Source: Alphaproteobacteria bacterium
Lineage (GTDB): Bacteria > Pseudomonadota > Alphaproteobacteria > UBA828
Length of the DNA: 16,738 nucleotides
NCBI GenBank assembly: GCA_022826345.1
Contig: JAJDVB010000061.1
Location: 1 to 16,738 of the forward strand
Direction of reading: 5' to 3'
Under the pieces are notes generated by a model. It ran no database searches and was not told the origin of the DNA. It saw only the letters and a program-made list of their open reading frames with translations. Both the position numbers and the translations under genes were made by a program. Below, piece after piece: positions 1 to 7,100 of the stretch; position 1 is the stretch's first letter, and every line of letters starts with the position of its first letter.

Positions 1-1144
1 CTTTTACGGGGTCGTTGGCCAAGTGCGCGTAGCGCGAGGTCGTCGTCACCCTGTTGTGGCCAAGGAGCTTGCCGATCATCGGAAGCCCTTCACCGACCAG
101 CAGACCGCCGCTGGCAAAGCTGTGCCTGAGGTCATGGATTCGCAGATTTTCGATCCCGGCCCGGTCGAGAATGCGGCGCCACGAGTCGTGCAGATACGCG
201 ATGTGCCTGCCCTGCTTGACGCCCGGCAACACCCAAGGACTGCCGTCTGCGCGCGGGATGGCCCGCAGCACCGCTATCGCCGGATCGCCCAAGTGCACCA
301 CCTTCGAACCGGTCTTGCTCTCCGGCAACCTGAGCTCGCCTGCCTCAAGATCGACGTGCTCCCACCGAAGGCTCATGATCTCCCCGCTCCGGCACCCTGT
401 CAGCATCAGCAAGCGTATCGCGGCGATCGCCACCGGGGAGACGAAGCCCTCATCCTCCGCGTCCCGCAGCGCGGCGCCGAGACGGCGGTACTCGTCGTCC
501 GAGAGAAACCGCTCCCGCTTGTGCTCAGCATACTTCTTGACGTGCCGGCACGGGTTGACGCCCTCGGGCCGCATCTCCCAGACCTCGGCGAGCGTCAGCA
601 TGCGCGAGAGCACGCTCAGCGTCCGGTTGGCATGGCCGGGGACGTCGCGCATCTCGTGGTGAAGAGCGGCGACGTCGTTCTTGCCGAGATCGCCGACCCT
701 GCGCTTGCCAAGCCGGGGAAGGATGCGGTTGTCGATGATCTTGCGGTAGAGCCGCGCGGTGCCGGGCTTCAGATGACCAGGGGCGTACTCGTCCATGAAG
801 CGCTTGGCGAGGTCTGCCACGGTGGCGCCTCTCTTCCCACGGGGAATCTTCCCTTCGAGATCGCGGCCGGTCTTCGCAAGAGTGACAATCTCTGCTGCCT
901 TTGCCCGCGCGGCGGCGGGCGTGATGGGGCCGTGAGGTCCGATGGTGACTTTGACGGATCGTCCCTCGTGTCGGTACTTGACGATGTAGACCTTGCGCCC
1001 GGTGGGATGGACGCGGACGCCGAAGCCCTTGATGGCGTCGTCCCAGAGGATTCTCTCCCGCTCTTCGGGGACGAGGGCATCGACGGTTCTCTTGGTGATT
1101 TTCGGCAAGGTTCTGATTTTTCCTTCTGGTTTCGGGCGCCACAT
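1..1144 (-). CDS. Tyrosine recombinase (phage/island integrase), C-terminus cut by window edge
   Basis: Site-specific DNA recombinase that breaks and rejoins DNA through a catalytic tyrosine; this type moves prophages and genomic islands. The visible 381 residues contain an N-terminal arm-binding domain of the DUF4102 kind (about 15-98), a SAM-like core-binding domain (about 108-205) and a catalytic domain (about 212-381). The full catalytic set is present: R252 in LTGCRSGE, K277, H337 and R340 in HDLRH, H363 in LGH and nucleophile Y372 in SRYAHL. The gene is therefore probably intact and only its last residues lie outside the window. I chose ATG at 1144; upstream in-frame codons lack a clear ribosome site and the frame runs into a palindromic operator-like block. 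It points away from the catabolic genes and probably belongs to an element extending to the left. The plus-strand open frames opposite it are shadows. Confidence 0.9.
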   Translation of the reverse strand, partial: MWRPKPEGKIRTLPKITKRTVDALVPEERERILWDDAIKGFGVRVHPTGRKVYIVKYRHEGRSVKVTIGPHGPITPAAARAKAAEIVTLAKTGRDLEGKIPRGKRGATVADLAKRFMDEYAPGHLKPGTARLYRKIIDNRILPRLGKRRVGDLGKNDVAALHHEMRDVPGHANRTLSVLSRMLTLAEVWEMRPEGVNPCRHVKKYAEHKRERFLSDDEYRRLGAALRDAEDEGFVSPVAIAAIRLLMLTGCRSGEIMSLRWEHVDLEAGELRLPESKTGSKVVHLGDPAIAVLRAIPRADGSPWVLPGVKQGRHIAYLHDSWRRILDRAGIENLRIHDLRHSFASGGLLVGEGLPMIGKLLGHNRVTTTSRYAHLANDPVK

Positions 1145-1146
1145 AG

Positions 1147-1242
1147 GTACCTGAAGAACGCGAACCAGAGCGTACGATATCGTACTTCTGACCACAAGGG
1201 AATTCACATAATGTACTGAAAATAGTACCGTATCGTACTTCT
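1147..1242. promoter_or_regulatory. GTAC palindrome cluster, candidate operator of the integrase gene
   Basis: Immediately upstream of the integrase start there are six GTAC words in 92 bp. GTACGATATCGTAC (1172-1185) is a perfect 14-bp palindrome. A near copy, GTACCGTATCGTAC, lies at 1225-1238. Both copies are followed by TTCT, so the units are also direct repeats, offset by 53 bp or about five helical turns. A further inverted pair, GTACT...AGTAC, spans 1213-1228 and overlaps the second copy. The arrangement suits a dimeric repressor that could bridge two sites over the integrase promoter. The protein that binds it is not in this window; the role is inference. Confidence 0.5.
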
Positions 1243-1390
1243 CTCGTCTTCTAGAGCCATAATCCCAATACTATGGTGCGGTGCACGGCACGCGGCGGTT
1301 GCATCAACATCGCGCCATGCAGCGTAAGAACCAACAGGTTGCGACCAGCAGGACGGGCGCGAGTGCGGCCCTGTGTGCCGCGTGCGGGAC

Positions 1391-1470
1391 CTGAGCCGCC
1401 TTGAACCGCCTGGGCGGACCACTTTGGGCCGCTTTAGGCCACTTTAGGCCGGAGTGGGCCGGAATAGGCC
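1391..1470. repeat. 10-bp tandem repeat array with helically phased GGCC
   Basis: Eight consecutive 10-bp units can be read here. The last five (1421-1470) all end in GGCC: ACTTTGGGCC, GCTTTAGGCC, ACTTTAGGCC, GGAGTGGGCC and GGAATAGGCC. The unit before them ends in GACC and the first two end in CGCC, so the array decays to the left. The period is not a multiple of three and no coding frame fits, so this is a DNA-level repeat. One unit per helical turn puts every GGCC on the same face of the helix. Integrase arm-type sites, a repressor array or a decayed iteron are possible readings; none is proven. Confidence 0.65.
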
Positions 1471-1637
1471 GCCAAAAACTAAATTTGGGGGTATCCGCGA
1501 AACTCCGCCTCAAAGACTTCCCTGCATCTTCGATGCGAGGGGAGCCCGATGAGAGTGCGGGCACGTGGCCTCACGCTTTGCAACCGTATGCGTTTCCACG
1601 CGACGCGCGGGGGCCATTACCATGGTGAACGATGCAG
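1471..1637. other. Gene-free junction between integrase side and hyuB
   Basis: No convincing gene was found between the repeat array and the hyuB stop codon. The stretch begins with an A/T-rich block followed by TTTGGGGGTATCC and contains a small perfect hairpin, GCATC-TTC-GATGC, in the 1520s-1530s. A border or attachment site of the integrase-bearing element may lie here, but no second copy is available in the window and no tRNA 3' end is recognisable. Confidence 0.3.
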
Positions 1638-3260
1638 CTAAGACGCCACGAGCGCGCGGTCCTGCGCGGTCCGCTCGGGCAGACGCCGGCCGGGCTCGCC
1701 GTAGCCCGCGCCGCCGCCGGTGCTCATCACCACGCGGTCGCCTTTCATCAGCCGGAAGCTCGTCTTCGAGCCGAGCACGAACTTCTCGTTACCGCGCAGC
1801 ACGCTGACCGACGCCGCGCCGCCGTCATCGCCGTCAAAAAGCCCCTCGGGCGGGATCGTGAAGCGATCGGAGTAGGACTGGTACTCGACATCGTCGGCCA
1901 GCACCTCGTAGACGCGCCGGACCCCAAGCCCGCCCCGGTGCTCGCCGCCGCCGCCCGAGCCAGCCACCAGCGCATACTCCGACACACGGAAGAACGGGTG
2001 CTCCATGTCGATGGCCTCGATGGGGATGTTCGAGCAGTTGGAGAGCGGGCTGTCCACCGCGTCGCAGCCGTCGTCCAGCGCGCTCGCACCGTAGCCGCCG
2101 CCGAAGATTTCGAGATAGATGCCGTACCCCTCCTCACCCAGGTGGGACATGCATGTCGCGTGGGTGGTGTCGAAGCCTGCCGCCATCACCTGGTCGGGCA
2201 CCGCCTCCGCGAGCGCCTTCATCACCGCGTTGTAGGCGCGGTAGGCCGACAACATGCGTGCCCGCACCGGGGCCGGCGGGCGCGGGTTGAGCAGCGAGCC
2301 GTAGGGCGCGGTGATGCTGATGGGCCGCTTCGCGCCTTCGTTGAAGGGGATATCCGGGCTCGTCAGCACCGACTTCACGCACGAGAGCCCCGCCGCAATG
2401 GTCGATGCGAAGGGGCAGTTCACGTTGGTCCGCACTTGGTCGCAAGTGCCCGCGTAGTCGACCGAGACGGTATCGCCCGCGATCTCCACCCGCGCACGCA
2501 CCGGGAGCGGCTCGTCGTTCTCGCCGTCGCTGTCGAGCTGGTCCTCGCCCACGTAGACGCCGTCGGGCGCTGCGGCGATGGCGGCGCGCATGCGCTGCTC
2601 GGCGTAGTCCAGCAGCCCCTGCATCGCCTCGGTGACCATGTCCGTGCCGAACTTCTCGCAAAGCTCGATCACACGCCGCGCGCCGACCCCGTTGGCCGCG
2701 AACTGCGCGTTGCAATCCCCTATGGTCTTCTCGGGCACGCGCACGTTCGCCCGCACCAGACGCTCGAAGGGGCCGCCGTTCCAGTCGCGGTTCACGTTGT
2801 AGCGGCTGGGCGGGAAGATCAGGCCCTCCTGGTGCACGTCGCCGGCCGCCATGTTGAGGCCCGGCGCCCCGCCGCCGAGGTCGAGGTGGTGGGCGACGGT
2901 CGAGCTAAAACCCACCAGCCGGTCACCGAAGAAGATGGGCGTGAAGATGAAGATGTCGGGGACGTGCTGCCCGCCGTTATAGGGGTCGTTGTTGATGTAG
3001 AAGTCGCCGGGCTCCAGCGTCTCGGGCGGATAGAGCTCGGCGCAGGGACGGAAGGTCGTGCCGATGGGGCCAAGCTGCATGGGGATGAGCTCGGCCTGGC
3101 TCACCACGTTGCCCTCGGCATCGAGCAGCGCAGCGGAGCAGTCGTTGGCCTCGCGCACGATCGGCGAATACGCCGAACGCACGAGCTTGATCCCCATCTC
3201 CTTCGCAGCGGCGATCAGCGCCTGGGAGATGATCGCCTGGTCGACCTGATCGAGCGCCAT
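1638..3260 (-). CDS. hyuB: Hydantoinase B / 5-oxoprolinase-family subunit (HyuB)
   Basis: Subunit of an ATP-dependent amidohydrolase or carboxylase of the hydantoinase/oxoprolinase family. Known members open 5-oxoproline, N-methylhydantoin or caprolactam rings, and related ones carboxylate ketones. The 540-residue product has the family N-terminus, the NDPYNGGQHVPD block (about 91-102), the AHHLD metal-site-like block (about 123-127) and the glycine-rich SGGGGEHRGGLG signature near the C-terminus. It lies 39 nt downstream of hyuA on the same strand, so the two are almost certainly co-transcribed and form a complex. The ATG at 3260 follows a GAGGGA ribosome site. The C-terminus stops soon after GAGYGEP, where relatives usually run another 10-15 residues, so it may be slightly shortened at the integrase-side junction. 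The substrate cannot be read from the sequence. Confidence 0.92.
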   Translation of the reverse strand: MALDQVDQAIISQALIAAAKEMGIKLVRSAYSPIVREANDCSAALLDAEGNVVSQAELIPMQLGPIGTTFRPCAELYPPETLEPGDFYINNDPYNGGQHVPDIFIFTPIFFGDRLVGFSSTVAHHLDLGGGAPGLNMAAGDVHQEGLIFPPSRYNVNRDWNGGPFERLVRANVRVPEKTIGDCNAQFAANGVGARRVIELCEKFGTDMVTEAMQGLLDYAEQRMRAAIAAAPDGVYVGEDQLDSDGENDEPLPVRARVEIAGDTVSVDYAGTCDQVRTNVNCPFASTIAAGLSCVKSVLTSPDIPFNEGAKRPISITAPYGSLLNPRPPAPVRARMLSAYRAYNAVMKALAEAVPDQVMAAGFDTTHATCMSHLGEEGYGIYLEIFGGGYGASALDDGCDAVDSPLSNCSNIPIEAIDMEHPFFRVSEYALVAGSGGGGEHRGGLGVRRVYEVLADDVEYQSYSDRFTIPPEGLFDGDDGGAASVSVLRGNEKFVLGSKTSFRLMKGDRVVMSTGGGAGYGEPGRRLPERTAQDRALVAS

Positions 3261-3299
3261 GGACCCGTCCCTCGTGGCTCTTCGCGCGCCGTCCTGAAC

Positions 3300-5321
3300 T
3301 CAGCGCGTCAGGATGACATTATGGTGCGTGTCCACCCCCGCACGCCATCCCGGCGGCACGTAGGCGGTCGATGTGTCGTCCGCGAGGAGCAGCGGCCCTT
3401 CGCTCTCTCCCGCCCCTTTGAGGGCGCTGCGGTTGAGCCGGCGGGCGTCTCTGCGCTCGCCGCCGTCGAAGAGCGCGACGGTGGCTGCATGCGGAGCGTC
3501 GTCGGTCCCGGCGAGCGCGGGAACATTCGGCGGCGGCGATGCGATGCCGAGCCGGAAGGAAACAATCTCAGTCCGGTTGGTCCGCGAATCGTCGAACTCG
3601 AAGATGCGGTGGTGCGCCTCGTTGAACCGCTCGCGCAGCAGTGCCGCATCGAGGCGCGCGATCTCCTCCTCGCCGAGCGGAATCGGAACCTCGAAGGCCT
3701 GGCCTACGTAGCGCATCTCCAGCGTATGGGTGAAGCAGAGCCCGCTGGTGAGCCCGAGCGCGGCGAAGGCGGCCTCCGCGTCCGCCCGCATGGCGGCGAA
3801 CTGCTCACGCACACGCTCCGCCGCACCCGCCTCGTCAAGGGCGAAGCGCACGGTGCGGCTCTCGTAGCGCACGAAGTCCGAGGCGACGAGGCCGAAGGCG
3901 GAGAGCACGCCGGCCGCAGGCGGAATGACGATGGTGGCGATGCCGAGCACCTCGGCAACCCGCGCTGCGTGCAGCGGCCCCGCGCCGCCGAAGGGCACCA
4001 GGACGTAATCGCGCGGATCTCGGCCCCGTTCGGTCGAGACCAGTTGGATGGCGCGGACGATGTTGTGCTCGGCCACCCTCACCGCGTCGTCGGCGATCTG
4101 CTCCGCGCTGCGGCCGAACTGCCTGGCCAGCGCCGCGAAGGCGCGTTGCGCGAGCTCAGGATCGACATCCATGCGCCCGCCGAGGAAGGTGTCGGCGAGC
4201 ACGGTGCCGCGCACGAGGTGCGCGTCGGTGATCGTGGGGTCCGCGCCGCCGCGCCGGTAGCAGGCGGGGCCGGGCTCGGCGCCGGCCGAGCGGGGGCCCA
4301 CCCGCAGCATGCCGCCGTCGTCGCGCCAGACGATCGAGCCGCCGCCCGCGCCAACGGTCACGATGTCGAGCACCGGAATGCGGATGGGCAACCCGTCGAT
4401 CTCGGCATCGCTGGTCAGCACCGGCGTCCCGTCCCGCACCAGACACACGTCGGTGCTGGTGCCGCCCATGTCGAAGGTGATGAGGTCGCGGTAGCCCGAG
4501 CGCCCAGCCTGCCGGATCGCGCCCATCACGCCCGCCGCCGGCCCCGAATAGAGCGAGGTGATCGCGTTGCCGGCCATGCCGCGCGCGGGCAACCTGCCCC
4601 CGTTCGATTGCATGAGGCTGAAGCGGCCCTGGAACCCTCGGTCGTCCAGCGCGTGCTCGAACGCGCTCAGGTAGCGGTCGATGACCGGCTGCACGTAGGC
4701 CGCGAGCGTCGTGGTCGAGGCACGCTCGTACTCGCGGAACTCGCGGGTCACGTCGCTGGAACAGGTGATCCCGAGATTGGGAAAGCGCTCGGCGATCATC
4801 GCCGCGACGCGCCGCTCGTGGTCGGGGTTGGCGTAGCTGTTCAGGAAGCAGATCGCGACGGACTCGTAGCCGCCGCCCTGCAGCGCCTGGGCGATGCGAT
4901 GCCGTGCCGTCTCTTCGTCGAGGGCAGCGACCACCTCGCCGCCCGGCCCGATGCGCTCGGGAATCTCGAATGTATCGCGGCGCGGCACAACCGGCTCGGG
5001 CTTGCGGTAGTGGATGTCGTAGATGGAGCGCCGGCTCTGCCGTTGCAGCGCGAGCAGGTCGCGAAAGCCTTCGGTGGCGAAGAACGCGACCCTGGCGCCC
5101 TTGCGCTCCAGGACCGCATTGGTGGCGACGGTCGAACCGTGCACGAGATCGCCGGCGTCGGCCAGCGCGAGACCCGACTCATCGAGTGCGGCGATGGCGC
5201 CGCGGTGCGGCGCGGGCGGCGTGCTCGGCACCTTGGTGATGCGCACGCCGTCCTTCTCGAAGGCGACGAGATCGGTGAACGTGCCGCCGACCTCCACCCC
5301 CACGCGGACCGCGTCGCTCAT
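3300..5321 (-). CDS. hyuA: Hydantoinase A / 5-oxoprolinase-family ATPase subunit (HyuA)
   Basis: Nucleotide-binding subunit paired with HyuB; in this family ATP is used to phosphorylate and activate the amide or lactam for hydrolysis. The 673-residue protein has the Hydant_A_N domain beginning VGVEVGGTFTD (about 8-17), the HGSTVATNA motif (61-69), the actin-like DMGGTSTD phosphate loop (284-291), a catalytic-core region through about 500 and a C-terminal Hyu domain. Length and order are normal for a stand-alone HyuA. The ATG at 5321 lacks a strong ribosome site of its own, but its first bases overlap the stop of a 16-codon ORF with a good ribosome site, so translation is probably coupled. The gene follows the GS-like gene by 177 nt and precedes hyuB. 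5-oxoprolinase, N-methylhydantoinase or lactamase activity are all possible. Confidence 0.93.
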   Translation of the reverse strand: MSDAVRVGVEVGGTFTDLVAFEKDGVRITKVPSTPPAPHRGAIAALDESGLALADAGDLVHGSTVATNAVLERKGARVAFFATEGFRDLLALQRQSRRSIYDIHYRKPEPVVPRRDTFEIPERIGPGGEVVAALDEETARHRIAQALQGGGYESVAICFLNSYANPDHERRVAAMIAERFPNLGITCSSDVTREFREYERASTTTLAAYVQPVIDRYLSAFEHALDDRGFQGRFSLMQSNGGRLPARGMAGNAITSLYSGPAAGVMGAIRQAGRSGYRDLITFDMGGTSTDVCLVRDGTPVLTSDAEIDGLPIRIPVLDIVTVGAGGGSIVWRDDGGMLRVGPRSAGAEPGPACYRRGGADPTITDAHLVRGTVLADTFLGGRMDVDPELAQRAFAALARQFGRSAEQIADDAVRVAEHNIVRAIQLVSTERGRDPRDYVLVPFGGAGPLHAARVAEVLGIATIVIPPAAGVLSAFGLVASDFVRYESRTVRFALDEAGAAERVREQFAAMRADAEAAFAALGLTSGLCFTHTLEMRYVGQAFEVPIPLGEEEIARLDAALLRERFNEAHHRIFEFDDSRTNRTEIVSFRLGIASPPPNVPALAGTDDAPHAATVALFDGGERRDARRLNRSALKGAGESEGPLLLADDTSTAYVPPGWRAGVDTHHNVILTR

Positions 5322-5368
5322 GCGTGCTCGCGCGCGCTTTCGTCCAGGCGAATGGGGGGCGGTGTCAT
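5318..5368 (-). CDS. 16-codon leader ORF overlapping the hyuA start
   Basis: A short frame encodes MTPPPIRLDESAREHA and stops at a TGA that overlaps the hyuA ATG in an ATGA arrangement. A clear GGGAG ribosome site (5376-5380 on the complement) sits 7 nt upstream of its ATG, while hyuA itself has only a poor one. This is the usual layout for translational coupling. The peptide resembles no family I know. It could be a true small protein, a leader peptide, or the remnant of a longer gene. Confidence 0.45.
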   Translation of the reverse strand: MTPPPIRLDESAREHA

Positions 5369-5463
5369 TGCGGCTCTCCCAGTTGGAGGCCGCCGTTGTT
5401 ACAAGAGCACGCCATGCGCCGCAAGGAAGCGCGACTTCGGGACGCGGATGCGGGCCGGATTTC

Positions 5464-5489
5464 CGCGCCGGCCGGGTTCAGGCGGCGCG
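5464..5489 (-). other. GC stem-loop just after the GS-like gene
   Basis: CGCGCCG (5464-5470) and CGGCGCG (5483-5489) form a perfect 7-bp stem with a 12-nt loop, ten bases beyond the GS-like stop codon on the minus strand. No T-run follows, so it is more likely a partial attenuator or an mRNA-stabilising hairpin between the GS-like gene and hyuA than a full terminator. Confidence 0.35.
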
Positions 5490-5498
5490 CGGGCTCAC

Positions 5499-6917
5499 TC
5501 AATAGAGCCGCAGGTACTCCTGGACTTCCCAGTCCGTGACCGTCTGGTGGTAGCGCTCCCACTCGTCGACCTTGTAACGCAACCAGGAGGTCATCATCTG
5601 GGAGCCGAGCACCTCGGCCGCCAGCGGGTCGTCGCGCAGGATCTCCGTCGCTTCGAGCAAGTGCCGCGGCAAACGCTGGCCGCCACTGGCACGGATCTCT
5701 TCGTCCGTCATGTCGTAGAGGTCCCTGTTGAGCGGTGGGCCCGGATCGATGCCTTCCATCACCCCTTCCACGGCCGCGGCCGTGGTCATGCCGAGCGCGA
5801 GATACGGGTTCATGCAGAGGTCGGATGCGCGGTTCTCGATACAGAAGCGGTTCTGCGGCAGGCGCAGCATGGCGGAGCGGTTGTTGTTGCCGTAGGTCAT
5901 GTGGGTCGGCGCCCATGTCACCGTGCCGCCCTCGAAGCCGCCGACGCGGGGCACGAGGCCGTTGTAGGAGTTGACCGTCGTGGCGGTCAGCGCCGTGAGC
6001 GCCCCGCCGTGGCGCAGCAGCCCGCCCACCGCGTGGTAGGCAGCGTCCGCCCAACCGGAGTCATCGTTTCCGAAGAGATTGACCCCCGGATTTTCGACCC
6101 GCTGCATCGAGTAGTTGATGTGCGCGCCCGAGCGCCAGTCGCCGGTGGTGGGCTTGGGCATGTAGGTGGCGAAGAGGCCCTGCTGCTTGGCGACCTCCTT
6201 CAACAGCACGCGCAGGAACACCAGCCGGTCGGCCATGCCGACGAGGTCAGTGTAGCCGAAATCCAGCTCGAACTGCGAGTAGGCGCCCTCGCAGACCACA
6301 TCCTTCAGTCCCCAGCCGAGGTCTTCGAGGATGTCGATGACTGCGCCGAGGAACCCCATGGAATCGATGGTGTACTCGATGTCGTAGCCGAAGGCCTGGC
6401 GTCTCGGCCGCACGCCTCCGTCGGGGAGCGGGTCGTTGTCGAAGGCCTTGACCGGCTTGCCGTCGCGCCAGCGCATCACGATGAACTCGGGCTCGATGCC
6501 CGCGAAACCCGTGAAGCCCTTGGCCGCGGTGTCGCGGACCACGCGCTTCAGCGCCTGGCGCGGGCAGAGGTTGTAGGGCGCACCCTCCCACCAGAGGTCG
6601 GCAAACATCCAGGCGCAGGTGCGATCCCACGGGCAGATGACCAGGGTGTCGAGGTCCGGTACCGGAATCTGGTCGGAGTCCGCCGCGCCGAGCTCGGGCA
6701 CGAAGGAGATCGAGTGCACGGCGAACTGCGGCCCCCTGCCCATGCACAGGTTTTCGAAATCGCTGATCGGCACCGGCTTGGTCTTGGGCAGGCCGTGCAT
6801 GTCGATCCAGCAGGAGAAGACGTAGCGGACTCCCGCCTCGAAGAGCCTCGCCTTCTCCTCACGGACCCGTTCGATGTCGGGCAGCGCCTCGGCGAAGGTT
6901 CCTGGTGTTACAATCAT
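5499..6917 (-). CDS. Glutamine-synthetase-family gamma-glutamyl-amine ligase
   Basis: ATP-dependent ligase joining the gamma-carboxyl of glutamate to ammonia or an amine through a gamma-glutamyl phosphate. The 472-residue protein has the GS beta-grasp domain (about 30-115) and the catalytic domain after about 118. Metal and substrate residues are present: E142/E144 in GIEPEF, E210 and E217, H266 in GAHINYS, R347 and R352 in NNNRSAMLR, E361, R363 and NPYLALG (370-376). No tyrosine adenylylation loop typical of housekeeping GlnA was recognised. The catabolic setting and divergence from GlnA suggest a specialised ligase of the PuuA/IpuC kind; the amine is unknown. ATG at 6917 has an AGGGAGG ribosome site 10 nt upstream. 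It heads the minus-strand operon with hyuA and hyuB and shares its upstream region with the Lrp-type regulator. Confidence 0.88.
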   Translation of the reverse strand: MIVTPGTFAEALPDIERVREEKARLFEAGVRYVFSCWIDMHGLPKTKPVPISDFENLCMGRGPQFAVHSISFVPELGAADSDQIPVPDLDTLVICPWDRTCAWMFADLWWEGAPYNLCPRQALKRVVRDTAAKGFTGFAGIEPEFIVMRWRDGKPVKAFDNDPLPDGGVRPRRQAFGYDIEYTIDSMGFLGAVIDILEDLGWGLKDVVCEGAYSQFELDFGYTDLVGMADRLVFLRVLLKEVAKQQGLFATYMPKPTTGDWRSGAHINYSMQRVENPGVNLFGNDDSGWADAAYHAVGGLLRHGGALTALTATTVNSYNGLVPRVGGFEGGTVTWAPTHMTYGNNNRSAMLRLPQNRFCIENRASDLCMNPYLALGMTTAAAVEGVMEGIDPGPPLNRDLYDMTDEEIRASGGQRLPRHLLEATEILRDDPLAAEVLGSQMMTSWLRYKVDEWERYHQTVTDWEVQEYLRLY

Positions 6918-7100
6918 TGGATGTTTACCTCCCTATGTACCAAGGGCGAAATTGCCGATTTGTCTGGAAAGGTCCGCTACATTTGAAAATATACAAAATA
7001 TATTGACGTGAGATTAGAATTTAGAACATTCTACACTCGAAGTTGAAAATGCAGCAATGGCGGCAGCGCTCGGCATCCAGTGGCGCCAGGAGCAGAGCAC
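6918..7100. promoter_or_regulatory. Divergent AT-rich promoter region with two inverted repeats
   Basis: This 183-bp region separates the GS-like gene (minus) from the Lrp-type gene (plus) and is much richer in A and T than its surroundings. It contains two perfect 6-bp inverted repeats: AATATA-5-TATATT (6988-7004) and TAGAAT-7-ATTCTA (7015-7033). A TTGACG hexamer (7003-7008) could be a plus-strand -35 element, but the -10 match at the right spacing is poor. Lrp/AsnC proteins bind AT-rich dyads and commonly control a divergent neighbour, so these are the best candidate operators for both operons. Confidence 0.55.

Noticed and set aside
525..1197. Two other minus-strand frames overlapping the integrase
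   Set aside because: They are arginine- and serine-rich shifted readings of the same DNA, with no motifs.
23..1219. A 398-codon plus-strand open frame
   Set aside because: It is antisense to the integrase, whose frame carries the complete R-K-H-R-H-Y catalytic set; the plus-strand translation shows no domain.
1401..1628. A 75-codon frame across the 10-bp repeat array
   Set aside because: The repeat period is not a multiple of three, there is no ribosome site and there is no family resemblance.
1471..1637. A tRNA 3' end as the attachment site of the integrase
   Set aside because: No T-loop, acceptor stem or CCA-like end could be traced in either orientation, and no second copy of a core repeat is in the window.
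1632..6986. A very long open frame of 1784 codons on the plus strand
   Set aside because: It runs antisense to hyuB, hyuA and the GS-like gene, all of which have clear family motifs. In GC-rich genes the codons whose complements are stops (TTA, CTA, TCA) are rare, so one antisense frame stays open by composition alone.
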